Source: JAGOVB01 sp964577365
GTDB lineage: Bacteria; Patescibacteriota; Minisyncoccia; Phycocordibacterales; PALSA-1337
Direction of reading: 5' to 3'
Assembly (NCBI GenBank): GCA_964577365.1
Contig: CAZNYP010000002.1
Coordinates: forward strand, 38,242 to 102,241
Length of the DNA: 64,000 nucleotides
The notes under the pieces were generated by a model. That model had not been told where the DNA came from. It worked only from the letters and a program-made list of their open reading frames with translations, and searched no databases. Of the stretch, positions 15,610 through 22,906 are shown piece by piece. The translations under genes and the position numbers were made by a program. Position 1 is the first letter of the stretch. The number at the start of each line of letters is the position of its first letter.

Positions 15610-16074
15610 ATGGCTATCGCACCTCTCATAGAGTGGGTCACCCCAGAACATCACCAGAGCGAAAAAAGTCGCGAGTGGTACTGGGCTGTGGGCATCATTG
15701 CTGGTACCGGAGCTATACTCGCTCTTCTCTTTGGAAACAAAATCTTTGCAGTCTTTATCGTCGTTGGTGCATTTGCCCTCACGCTCAATGCCCACCGCAC
15801 TCCGCGTCAGCTTCATGTCGAGATCAACGATCGCGGCCTCGTTATCGACAAAACTCTCTACCCTTTTCAGCATCTCGAATCATTTTGGATCGATACTGAT
15901 CATCACGAGCCACGCCTCATCATCAAGTCTCGAAAAACTTTTATGCCTTACCTCTCACTCATCCTCCGCGACACTGATGATGAGGATGTGCGTCAGATCA
16001 TGCTCAAATATATCGCCGAGGTAGAACACCCAGAAACACTCGGCAAAAGAATACTGGAAATGTTGGGCTTTTAA
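15610..16074 (+). CDS. Hypothetical protein with two membrane helices
   Basis: 154 residues starting MAIAPLIEWVTPEHHQSEKS. Two adjacent hydrophobic segments (about 24-58) are followed by a soluble domain of beta strands (LHVEINDRGLVIDKTLYPF, LESFWIDTDHH), resembling bacterial PH-like membrane proteins. TATAAT (15598-15603), TTCCGC, ATG fixes the start; the open frame extends far upstream but into gmk antisense. tRNA-Arg follows 19 bases downstream. Confidence 0.65.
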   Translation: MAIAPLIEWVTPEHHQSEKSREWYWAVGIIAGTGAILALLFGNKIFAVFIVVGAFALTLNAHRTPRQLHVEINDRGLVIDKTLYPFQHLESFWIDTDHHEPRLIIKSRKTFMPYLSLILRDTDDEDVRQIMLKYIAEVEHPETLGKRILEMLGF

Positions 16075-16093
16075 TGATAGTCTCTGTCATATC

Positions 16094-16165
16094 GCTCCCG
16101 TCGTTCAATGGATAGGACACAACTTTGCGGAAGTTGTGATGTAGGTTCGATTCCTACCGGGAGCA
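16094..16165 (+). tRNA. tRNA-Arg (GCG)
   Basis: Acceptor GCTCCCG/CGGGAGC, anticodon loop TTGCGGA, discriminator A at 16165, no CCA. The start codon of the next gene is at 16167, one base after the mature 3' end. Confidence 0.93.
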
Positions 16166-16166
16166 C

Positions 16167-16640
16167 ATGTTGAAAAAATATTTACCAGAGTTCGTATACG
16201 GTGGCATCGATGGCATCATCACGACCTTTGCCGTGATCGCGGGCGCAGTAGGCGCCACCCTCTCTCCACACATCGTCCTCATTCTCGGTTTTGCAAACCT
16301 TTTTGCAGATGGCTTTTCTATGGCCGCATCAAACTATCTTTCACATACCGAGAACAATCCTGAGCGACATCCTTTCAAAACCGCCCTCGCTACATTTATT
16401 TCTTTTGTGGTGATCGGCTTTATTCCCCTCTTCTCTTTTGTATTTTTTGAAACATACCAGGTTGAGTCTGCAGTAGTACTCACCGCACTCGCATTCCTCA
16501 TTGTCGGATATATAAAAGGCCATGTCGCAAAACGTCACAAAGGCAGAACGATGCTTGAAACAATCGCAATTGGAGGTGTAGCGGCTGTTATTGCGTACTA
16601 TGCGGGTAGTATTGTCGAGCGTATTGTCTCATCGCTTTAG
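16167..16640 (+). CDS. VIT1/CCC1-family membrane transporter
   Basis: 157 residues with about five membrane segments. FVYGGIDGIITTFAVIAG and ANLFADGFSMAASNYLS are family signatures. Relatives carry Fe2+ or Mn2+; the long cytoplasmic metal-binding insert of eukaryotic VIT1 is absent, as in short bacterial forms. Its ATG lies one base after tRNA-Arg, so tRNA 3' processing would leave an mRNA with almost no leader. The last 53 bases overlap the convergent HxlR gene. Confidence 0.85.
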   Translation: MLKKYLPEFVYGGIDGIITTFAVIAGAVGATLSPHIVLILGFANLFADGFSMAASNYLSHTENNPERHPFKTALATFISFVVIGFIPLFSFVFFETYQVESAVVLTALAFLIVGYIKGHVAKRHKGRTMLETIAIGGVAAVIAYYAGSIVERIVSSL

Positions 16641-16875
16641 TGATCGCCTCGAGACCCTTTCCCTTTTTTGTCAGTGAGTATCCATCGCCTTTCACTATCA
16701 TCCCTTCTTTTTCTAAGTTTTGTAATTTAATAGTGAGTGTTCGAGTGCTGATTCCGAGAGATTCTTCAAGCTCTGTAAATCGTTTTGGTCCAGTCAAAAG
16801 ATCCCGAACAATGAGTACGGTCGAGTGATCTCCGATGAGAGCGGTCATAGTAGCGATTGGGCAGACTTTTTTCAT
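16588..16875 (-). CDS. HxlR-family regulator (YodB/HypR-like)
   Basis: 95 residues of a winged helix: CPIATMTALIGDHSTVLIVRDLL, FTELEESLGISTRTLTIKLQNLEKEGMI. Cys5 is at the position of the redox-sensing cysteine of YodB and HypR, which control quinone and azo reductases. I take the ATG at 16875 (MKKVCPIA), as homologues start with the Cys-Pro segment; an in-frame start at 16902 would lie inside the palindrome. The divergent gene encodes a flavin reductase, and the perfect palindrome between them is a likely operator. Confidence 0.85.
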   Translation of the reverse strand: MKKVCPIATMTALIGDHSTVLIVRDLLTGPKRFTELEESLGISTRTLTIKLQNLEKEGMIVKGDGYSLTKKGKGLEAITKAMRQYARQYYPHSTQ

Positions 16876-16880
16876 ACAAA

Positions 16881-16897
16881 ACTTTACAAAGTAAAGT
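16881..16897. promoter_or_regulatory. Perfect 7-3-7 palindrome, likely HxlR operator
   Basis: ACTTTAC-AAA-GTAAAGT lies six bases before the HxlR start and 41 bases before the flavin reductase start. Its position between divergent genes fits control of both by the HxlR protein. The assignment is inference. Confidence 0.65.
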
Positions 16898-16937
16898 AAC
16901 ACCGATACAATAGCAGTATTATCAATATATCACAACC

Positions 16938-17387
16938 ATGTCTAAAAAAATTATCGCTATCTCAGGAAGTCTAAAAAAGAATTCATACAACACCACATTA
17001 CTCAATGAGATCAAGACTTTTGTCCCCGATCTCGAGATCCTCTCTATCGCAGACCTCCCCCTCTTCAATGAAGACCTTGAGGCAAACTTCCCCCCAGCAG
17101 CAACAGCCCTAAAACAAAAAATCGAAGCAGCAGATGCAGTCATCTTTGCAACACCTGAATATAACCGCTCTATTCCAGGAGTATTAAAAAATGCCATCGA
17201 TTGGGCATCTCGACCGTGGGGCAAAAACTCTTTTGCTGGCAAACAAGTCCTTGTTATCGGAGCTTCGATGGGCCCTATTTCAACAGCACTTGCTCAATAT
17301 GATTTAAAGAAAGTTATGCTCTATCTCGATGCACATGTGATCGGCCAGCCAGAGTTTTACCTAGGAACCGCTCAGGACAAGATAAAG
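16938..17387 (+). CDS. NADPH-dependent FMN reductase-like protein, cut by an assembly gap
   Basis: About 150 residues are present before ten N. AISGSLKKNSYNTTLL is the FMN phosphate loop of the flavodoxin-like reductases and FATPEYNRSIPGVLKNAIDWASR the family's hallmark. Such enzymes reduce quinones, azo dyes or chromate with NADPH. The C-terminal 20-30 residues and the stop fall in the gap. TATATC stands six bases before the ATG. It is divergent from the HxlR gene, matching a redox-response pair. Confidence 0.88.
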
Positions 17388-17397
17388 NNNNNNNNNN
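17388..17397. other. Assembly gap (ten N)
   Basis: Ten undetermined bases. The length is conventional, so the true distance between the reductase gene and rpsT is unknown and unseen genes could be missing. Confidence 0.99.
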
Positions 17398-17399
17398 GA

Positions 17400-17663
17400 T
17401 TACTTAATCTTTAGTAGTTTTGCGACTGCTCGTGACTTGATACGTCCTGCTGCATTTGCCTTGATGTACCCTGTCTTTGCTGCCTTGTCTGCGATCTGCT
17501 GGATCTTTGCGATGAGGGCCTGAGCTTCTTTTACCTTTTTATCCTTTACAAGCTTTTCAAACTGCTTGAGGATGGTGTCTATTGCTGATTTGCTGCGTAG
17601 GTTAAAGACTCTCTTTCGTTTTGAGACTCGGAGTGCCTTTTTTGCTGATGATGTGATTGGCAT
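17400..17663 (-). CDS. rpsT: 30S ribosomal protein S20
   Basis: 87 residues, Lys/Ala-rich helices typical of S20: MPITSSAKKALRVSKRKR, then KSAIDTILKQFEKLVKDKK and GYIKANAAGRIKSRAVAKL. It binds the 5' and 3' minor domains of 16S rRNA. The stop codon is only three bases from the gap. No close -10 element; a leader of about 15 bases without a Shine-Dalgarno sequence seems likely. Confidence 0.92.
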   Translation of the reverse strand: MPITSSAKKALRVSKRKRVFNLRSKSAIDTILKQFEKLVKDKKVKEAQALIAKIQQIADKAAKTGYIKANAAGRIKSRAVAKLLKIK

Positions 17664-17727
17664 ATATTTGTGTCATGAGATTACCACACGCCTTACAAAA
17701 ATACAAGTTTTAGGATAGTATAAAGCC

Positions 17728-18282
17728 ATGATTTCGTATATAAAAGGCACCGTCATATATATAGACCTCAAATACCTCGTCCTTGAGGTAAATGGTATTG
17801 GATACAAGATATATACGACAACCGAGTATTTGAGCCTTTCTATCGGCGCCGAGGTTTCCTTTTGGATCCATATGGTCGTGCGTGAAGATGCTCAGGATCT
17901 GTACGGCTTCCCTACACGCGAAGGGGTGAATTTCTTTGAACTCCTCATCACCATATCTGGTATCGGCCCAAAGTCAGCACTTGGGATACTAAACGCCGCG
18001 AGCGTCGAGACCATTCAGTCTGCGATACAGTCTGGCGACACTTCACACCTTACGAAAGTATCAGGAATAGGAAAAAAGAATGCAGAAAAAATAGTACTTG
18101 AGTTAAAAGATAAAATCGAAACGATCGAAGGACTCTCTCATACAAATGATGCCGACGCACTCGAAGCACTCCGTTCTCTCGGCTATAGTCATCAGGAGGC
18201 ACGTGAGGCACTCAAAAAGTTGGATAAAACTATTACAGATACTGGAGCAAAAGTAAAAGCGGCATTGAAACTACTTTCATAA
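17728..18282 (+). CDS. ruvA: Holliday junction branch migration protein RuvA
   Basis: 184 residues. Domain I (OB fold) starts MISYIKGTVIYIDLKYLVLEVNG; domain II carries two helix-hairpin-helix motifs, ISGIGPKSALGIL and VSGIGKKNAEKIV; domain III is the C-terminal RuvB-binding bundle (ALEALRSLGYSHQEAREAL). RuvA holds the junction for RuvB. TAGTAT (17716-17721), six bases, ATG gives a leaderless start. ruvB and ruvC are about 10 kb away. Confidence 0.95.
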   Translation: MISYIKGTVIYIDLKYLVLEVNGIGYKIYTTTEYLSLSIGAEVSFWIHMVVREDAQDLYGFPTREGVNFFELLITISGIGPKSALGILNAASVETIQSAIQSGDTSHLTKVSGIGKKNAEKIVLELKDKIETIEGLSHTNDADALEALRSLGYSHQEAREALKKLDKTITDTGAKVKAALKLLS

Positions 18283-18286
18283 AGAA

Positions 18287-18314
18287 AAACCCCTCCGCCG
18301 AAGCGCGAGGGGCT
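18287..18314 (-). terminator. Rho-independent terminator
   Basis: Stem CCCCTC (18290-18295) and GAGGGG (18307-18312). On the minus strand it is followed by TTTTTCTTT. It ends the hypothetical gene at 18332-18781 and abuts ruvA. Confidence 0.8.
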
Positions 18315-18331
18315 GTAACCGATGCATTCGG

Positions 18332-18781
18332 TTAGTTGAAGTGAAAGTGTCCAGGCAGAAGAAATGTGGTACCAAGATCGTGATGCCACACCTCATCAAG
18401 CGAGTACTCATGAAAAATGAACTGGAGCCCCAGCATACTAGTTATGTGTAGGGCTGTCAGTTTTTCGCCACCTCCATAAACACAGAGTACCCCACGCCAT
18501 CCACGCACCAGTTTCTTGGGATACAGGTTTACAAAGGTTGCGAGACCTGCGGGGGTTGTGATCAATTTTCGGTGATCCTTGACTCCGGTACCCCAAAAGG
18601 CATTCCGGATGCTAGTGTCAGTAATGATACGCCCTTCTGAAAAACACCGAGGCACATACCCCCCTGGTTCTGGACCGAGCTTTAGCCCGGGAAGCATGAG
18701 CTGGTGTGTATCATGATGTTGAGGTGTACCTTTAACGGGAAGTCGGTTGAAGATCCGAAGAGGCAGAATGTTTTTGTCCAC
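18332..18781 (-). CDS. Hypothetical GC-rich orphan protein
   Basis: 149 residues from GTG 18781, soluble, rich in Gly, His, Leu and aromatics, ending FHEYSLDEVWHHDLGTTF and LLPGHFHFN. I recognise no family. It has its own promoter (TTGACA with a -10 near CATTAT/TATATT, 18815-18850) and terminator, so it is transcribed alone with a leader of some 35-45 bases. Composition differs from the neighbouring ruvA and Mur ligase genes. It resembles in layout the orphans at 5682 and 25837 but not in sequence. Confidence 0.5.
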   Translation of the reverse strand: MDKNILPLRIFNRLPVKGTPQHHDTHQLMLPGLKLGPEPGGYVPRCFSEGRIITDTSIRNAFWGTGVKDHRKLITTPAGLATFVNLYPKKLVRGWRGVLCVYGGGEKLTALHITSMLGLQFIFHEYSLDEVWHHDLGTTFLLPGHFHFN

Positions 18782-18819
18782 TTGTTTGTCGGTTTAGGTT
18801 GTTGTCGACGAGCTCGAAT

Positions 18820-18852
18820 ATAATGCACTATTGTGTGTATAATGTCAATACT
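18820..18852 (-). promoter_or_regulatory. Promoter with consensus TTGACA
   Basis: On the minus strand TTGACA is followed after 17 bases by CATTAT, which runs into TATATT. It drives the 149-residue orphan and is one of few full consensus -35 boxes in the window. Confidence 0.55.
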
Positions 18853-18885
18853 ATATAAACCATTAAAATAAGGCATAATAGAGCC

Positions 18886-20076
18886 ATGCTACGCCACATC
18901 CGCCCCTTAGTCCCCAAAGCCCTCTTCCCCTACTATCACCTCGCCCTTTCTTTATTTGGCGCGGTTCTGTATGGTTTTCCTGGGAAAAAGCTCACGGTCA
19001 TCTTTGTCACTGGAACAAAGGGAAAAAGTACGACGACCGAGTTCATGTATCGTATTTTAAAAGAAGCCGGATACAAAACAGCTCTCACAAATACCATCCA
19101 CTTTGTGATCGATGGAGCTGAACAGAAAAATCTGTTCAAAATGTCGACGCCGGGACGCTTTTTTCTCCAGCGTTTTTTGCGAAAGGCACTCAGTGCAGGA
19201 TGTACGCATGCAGTCATCGAGATGTCATCACAGGCAGTACTGCAGTCGCGCCATCTGTTTCTCTATCCAAACGCTCTCATTTTTACAAACCTCACTCCCG
19301 AGCATATCGAAGCGCACGGTTCGTTTGATGCATATGCGGAGTCGAAACTGCTCATTGCCCAAGAAGTATCCTTTTCACAAAAGCGTCCTCGATACCTCGT
19401 CGCAAACGAGGATGATGAACACAGTCACAGATTCCTCGCGTACAAAGCCGAGCAAAAACTATTTTTTAGCGGACGATCATTCCCCTACACCCTAGCGATC
19501 CCAGGTGACTTCAATACCTACAATGCTGCAGGAGCCATCACTCTCGCCAAGGCCCTCGGTATCGAGGAACCGATCATAAAAAAAGCAGTCGAGAGCGTGA
19601 CCAGCGTGCCTGGACGACTGCAGTATATAGAGTGTGGTCAGGATTTTGATGTGGTTGTCGACTATGCACACACTGTAGACTCTTTGAAAAGAGTATACGA
19701 AACATTTAAAGGCAAGCGCATCATCGGCATCCTCGGTGGTACGGGAGGTGGTCGTGATCGAGCAAAGCGAAAAGAAATGGGTGCGCTCGCCGACAAATAC
19801 TGCGAGATGGTCTATGTCACCAACGAAGATCCGTATGATGAGGATCCGCTACAGATCATGCAGGATGTCGCTGCAGGAGTGACCAGCAAAAAACCCGAGC
19901 TCATCATCAGCCGCCGCGACGCCATCCGCACAGCCATCTCTCGTGCTCAGGTAGGCGATGTCATCCTCATTACCGGAAAAGGAACCGATCCATTTATCAT
20001 GGGACCGCGAGGTATCAATATCCCCTGGTCTGACGCAGAAGTGGTAAGAGAGGAACTCAATGCCCGAATTGCCTGA
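18886..20076 (+). CDS. murE: Mur ligase, MurE-like, lacking the N-terminal domain
   Basis: 396 residues. TGTKGKSTTTEFMYRIL is the ATP P-loop, VIEMSSQAVLQSRH and FTNLTPEHIEAHGS the central-domain signatures, VPGRLQYIE and VVDYAHTVDSLKRV the C-terminal ones. MurE adds the third amino acid to UDP-MurNAc-dipeptide. About 90 residues of domain 1, which holds the UDP part, are absent; a short hydrophobic N-terminus (about 12-30) stands in its place. A related ligase with another substrate is therefore possible. CATAAT, six bases, ATG fixes the start. mutM overlaps its end by 17 bases. Confidence 0.82.
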   Translation: MLRHIRPLVPKALFPYYHLALSLFGAVLYGFPGKKLTVIFVTGTKGKSTTTEFMYRILKEAGYKTALTNTIHFVIDGAEQKNLFKMSTPGRFFLQRFLRKALSAGCTHAVIEMSSQAVLQSRHLFLYPNALIFTNLTPEHIEAHGSFDAYAESKLLIAQEVSFSQKRPRYLVANEDDEHSHRFLAYKAEQKLFFSGRSFPYTLAIPGDFNTYNAAGAITLAKALGIEEPIIKKAVESVTSVPGRLQYIECGQDFDVVVDYAHTVDSLKRVYETFKGKRIIGILGGTGGGRDRAKRKEMGALADKYCEMVYVTNEDPYDEDPLQIMQDVAAGVTSKKPELIISRRDAIRTAISRAQVGDVILITGKGTDPFIMGPRGINIPWSDAEVVREELNARIA

Positions 20077-20869
20077 AGTCCAGACCACGGTCACCGGACT
20101 ACAAAAACACATCGTCGGTCGCACCATTTCCTATATATATAGCGAGTATAAAAGAAAGATCGACCTCAAGAACATCCTCAATCAAAAAATAGTGAGAGTG
20201 TCGCGTCGTGCCAAAAATATTTTGATCGATTTGGAAAATGAATACACCCTCCTCATCCACATGAAGATGACCGGTCACCTCCTCTTTGATGACTATGACA
20301 AAACTGATCCGTTCAATAGACATGTACGTCTCAAAATAACTTTCAAAGATGGAAAAGAGCTCCACATGTCCGACATGCGCCGTTTTGCAAAAGTAGAGGT
20401 GATAAAGGATCCCGATCTCTCACATCTCGGTCCCGAACCACTTGAGAAAAGTTTTACCTTTTCAGTATTTAAAAAGTGCCTTGATAAAAAACAAAATGCC
20501 CGGATCAAGCCCACCCTCCTCGACCAAACCATCCTCTCTGGTGTCGGCAATATCTATAGCGATGAGTCGCTATGGCGTGCAGGAATACATCCAGAACAGA
20601 TCATAAAAAGCATTCCAGACAAAAAACTAAAGTTCCTTTACGAAGCCATTCGATCTACTCTCAAAAAAGGAATTGATTTTGGCGGTGACTCTATGTCTGA
20701 CTACCGAAATATCCATGGAAAGCCAGGGAAATTCCAAGAAAAACACCAGGCCTACCGACGCACCGGAAAGCCATGTAGCAAAAAAGGCTGCTTTGGCACC
20801 ATCCTCCGCAAAATGGTTGCCGGACGTAGCTCACATTTTTGTAGTATGCATCAGAAACTAGTGAAATAA
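20060..20869 (+). CDS. mutM: Formamidopyrimidine-DNA glycosylase
   Basis: 269 residues. MPELPEVQTTVTGL gives the catalytic Pro2 and Glu3; IHMKMTGHLL, ARIKPTLLDQTILSGVGNIYSDE and a C-terminal zinc finger (CSKKGC...FCSMH) are present, the last ligand being His where Fpg usually has Cys. It removes 8-oxoguanine and formamidopyrimidines and cuts the strand. The start overlaps the Mur ligase gene, and the end overlaps the convergent methyltransferase by 12 bases. Confidence 0.93.
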   Translation: MPELPEVQTTVTGLQKHIVGRTISYIYSEYKRKIDLKNILNQKIVRVSRRAKNILIDLENEYTLLIHMKMTGHLLFDDYDKTDPFNRHVRLKITFKDGKELHMSDMRRFAKVEVIKDPDLSHLGPEPLEKSFTFSVFKKCLDKKQNARIKPTLLDQTILSGVGNIYSDESLWRAGIHPEQIIKSIPDKKLKFLYEAIRSTLKKGIDFGGDSMSDYRNIHGKPGKFQEKHQAYRRTGKPCSKKGCFGTILRKMVAGRSSHFCSMHQKLVK

Positions 20870-21310
20870 AATAATTCCTACTGTTATAGCCACATTCAGA
20901 GATTCTTTTTGGCCTTTCAACATGATTTCCACAATGCTGTCCGATTTATCGAGTAGCTCCTTCCCCACTCCATCCACCTCATTTCCAAATATAAATAGCG
21001 TTGGTTTGGTATAGTTCCATTCCTTAAAATCTTTTGATCGTTTATCCTGCTCCACTGAAACTATTTCTCCTTTAAAGTTTGCGAGCACATCGAGTGGATC
21101 TTCTACATACTCCCACGGCACGGTATCCTCAGCTCCCAGAGAAACCTTTATAAAGTCTTTTCTTTTATTACCGAATCGATCGAGTGGTGTAGGTGTGGTA
21201 CCCGTGAGATATATTTTCTCCACCCCTGCCCCATCTGCAGTACGAAAAATCGATCCCACGTTGTGGACACTGCGGAGATTGTCGAGAAGTATATATACTT
21301 TTTTATCCAT
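20858..21310 (-). CDS. SpoU/TrmH-family RNA 2'-O-methyltransferase
   Basis: 150 residues, the SPOUT domain only: LLDNLRSVHNVGSIFRTADGAGV, FIFGNEVDGVGKEL and the knot IMLKGQKESLNVAITVGIILF. It methylates a ribose in tRNA or rRNA with S-adenosylmethionine; the target is unknown. Its start codon is 18 bases from that of the divergent DoxX-like gene and both use the same -10 bases. Confidence 0.9.
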   Translation of the reverse strand: MDKKVYILLDNLRSVHNVGSIFRTADGAGVEKIYLTGTTPTPLDRFGNKRKDFIKVSLGAEDTVPWEYVEDPLDVLANFKGEIVSVEQDKRSKDFKEWNYTKPTLFIFGNEVDGVGKELLDKSDSIVEIMLKGQKESLNVAITVGIILFH

Positions 21311-21316
21311 ATTCGC

Positions 21317-21323
21317 TATACTA
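21317..21323. promoter_or_regulatory. Shared divergent -10 element
   Basis: TATACT (21317-21322) on the plus strand lies six bases before ATG 21329. The overlapping TAGTAT on the minus strand lies seven bases before ATG 21310. One element serves both directions. Confidence 0.7.
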
Positions 21324-21328
21324 CACGT

Positions 21329-21685
21329 ATGTTGAGCTTATTTCCATCACTTTTGGTCTACGGAGTACTCGCACCATTTCTCCTACGCATCATCCTCGGT
21401 ATCACCGTTGTGTACTTTGGTATGAACTATATAAAACAAAAACAGCACACTCCGGTCATCCTCGGTATGATCGAGATCGTCCTCGGTCTCCTCCTCATCG
21501 GCGGTATATATACACAGGGTGCAGCACTCCTCGTTGCGCTCATTTTGGGTCTCAAGCTAGGAAAAAAGATTGCGACCCGAGCATTTCTCACCCACGGAGT
21601 GAACTACTATCTGATCCTCTTTGTGATCGCCCTATCACTAGCGCTCAGTGGTCCTGGAGCATTTGCTTTTGACCGACCGTTCTAA
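21329..21685 (+). CDS. DoxX-like membrane protein
   Basis: 118 residues with four membrane segments: LRIILGITVVYFGMNYI, ILGMIEIVLGLLLIGG, AALLVALILGLKLGKK, and the C-terminal ILFVIALSLALSGPGAFAFD. The last motif (GPGAFxxD) is typical of the DoxX family, whose members are linked to redox stress in some bacteria, but the role here is open. The start is set by the leaderless promoter shared with the methyltransferase. tRNA-Lys follows. Confidence 0.75.
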   Translation: MLSLFPSLLVYGVLAPFLLRIILGITVVYFGMNYIKQKQHTPVILGMIEIVLGLLLIGGIYTQGAALLVALILGLKLGKKIATRAFLTHGVNYYLILFVIALSLALSGPGAFAFDRPF

Positions 21686-21746
21686 AGTGTGTTAGTATAT
21701 TGCGCATTGCACTCACATAGCTGTTTTGGTAGTTAAATAAGTATAT

Positions 21747-21819
21747 GCACCCATAGCTCAGTTGGTAGAGCATCTCCCTTTTAAGGAGTGGGTCGTTGGT
21801 TCGATTCCAACTGGGTGCA
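21747..21819 (+). tRNA. tRNA-Lys (TTT)
   Basis: Acceptor GCACCCA/TGGGTGC, anticodon loop CTTTTAA, T-arm GTTCGATTC, discriminator A, no CCA. Confidence 0.95.
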
Positions 21820-21900
21820 CAATTAAAGCAGCTGGGGATGAGTTCAATTATGTGAAGAATATTCTTAGGGCCTTATTGACATGTTATAATTTGAATATAC

Positions 21901-22245
21901 ATGGAAAAAGAACTTGCGAAAAAAGAGTTGAATGGAATTTTACCTAACATTATATTTTATGGACTGGGCGCTCTAATCATTGCTTTTGTTAAAAATAATC
22001 TTGGGTGGGAAAACGTTGCGTATACTCTCGGTGCCATCTACGTAATTTTGGTACTGATCAGTTTATTAAGAACTGCCATATTAATTGGAACTACAAGTAT
22101 TTTATTTTTCTCAAAATCTATCGCTTTACCTGATAAGAGGTGGGATATTCTAGTAGTCATAATTTCAATCACAGAAGATTTATTTTTAATTATCTATTCG
22201 ATCTACATTCTGAATGCGTTCAAAATGATTTCTCTTTGGCCCTAA
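21901..22245 (+). CDS. Hypothetical AT-rich membrane protein
   Basis: 114 residues with three or four hydrophobic helices (NIIFYGLGALIIAFVKN, AYTLGAIYVILVLISLL, AILIGTTSILFF, DILVVIISITEDLFLIIYS). No family recognised. Base composition is markedly more AT-rich than the rest of the window and it sits directly downstream of tRNA-Lys, a usual integration site, so recent transfer is possible; I found no repeat of the tRNA end downstream. TTGACA and TATAAT precede it with poor spacing. Bases 22246-22351 after it hold nothing I can identify. Confidence 0.55.
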   Translation: MEKELAKKELNGILPNIIFYGLGALIIAFVKNNLGWENVAYTLGAIYVILVLISLLRTAILIGTTSILFFSKSIALPDKRWDILVVIISITEDLFLIIYSIYILNAFKMISLWP

Positions 22246-22351
22246 TTAAACAATCTGACACCTTAAACAAGAGCATGATTCTGAGTCTGACAAATTTCTA
22301 ATTAAGCCTTGTGAGATCTGATCGAAAAAATCTAACTCTCCTATCCTCCAA

Positions 22352-22906
22352 TTAAACCGTAAGTATCCACTTTTCGAGTAGCAAACTCATATCCCCTCCT
22401 CTTCGCGCCTCATGATAGACATCGACGAGCGAACCGAGATACGGTGACCCGGTAGTTTTCAATTTCCAAAAAAGGATGCCGTGTATCTGTTCGTCAGCGA
22501 TGCCACGATTTTTTGCATCGATGTATGAGAGCCAGAGTTTTTTCTTGTCCCCTACCGCATTTGCGATACCAAAGATATTGTAGTCGTCCTTTTTTTCTAC
22601 CTTGTTAAATTCCTGAATCTTGTCTGCTTTTATTTTTTTATCAATCTTCTCTTCTTTAAATATAAAAATGTTTGGTGAGTCTTTTATCCGTTCTATATCA
22701 TCAGCAAATTCGGCGAGGATATTGTCCCCGATGACGATGAACTTTTGAGCAAAGAGACCCTGGCTTTCTATGTACTCATTTAAACCCTCTTGTGAAGAAA
22801 CGTGGAAAACACTCGCATCAGGTTTTTTGGCAAGGAGTGAAGCTACCAACTCCTGCGACTTGGTCTGGATCTTTTCTCGGTCATTTCCATGGTATATATA
22901 AATCAT
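22352..22906 (-). CDS. holA: DNA polymerase III delta subunit-like protein (short)
   Basis: 184 residues. IYIYHGNDREKIQTKSQELV, a strand-loop-helix like the start of delta, GLFAQKFIVIGDN, PNIFIFKEEKIDKKIKADKI and the later FGIANAVGDKKKLWLSYIDA with EEQIHG-like DEQIHGILFW resemble HolA, which loads the clamp. At about half the usual 340 residues it lacks the C-terminal domain, and no clear P-loop is expected. It overlaps the polA stop by four bases and is co-transcribed. The identity is moderately supported. Confidence 0.6.
   Translation of the reverse strand: MIYIYHGNDREKIQTKSQELVASLLAKKPDASVFHVSSQEGLNEYIESQGLFAQKFIVIGDNILAEFADDIERIKDSPNIFIFKEEKIDKKIKADKIQEFNKVEKKDDYNIFGIANAVGDKKKLWLSYIDAKNRGIADEQIHGILFWKLKTTGSPYLGSLVDVYHEARRGGDMSLLLEKWILTV

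Noticed and set aside
18886..20076. Reassigned TGA codon as in Gracilibacteria or Absconditabacteria
   Set aside because: TGA ends several normal genes at the expected place (for example the Mur ligase and the thioredoxin-like gene), and no gene needs TGA to be read through.
21747..22351. Genomic island integrated at tRNA-Lys
   Set aside because: Only one AT-rich gene follows, and no copy of the tRNA 3' end, integrase or mobility gene is seen.
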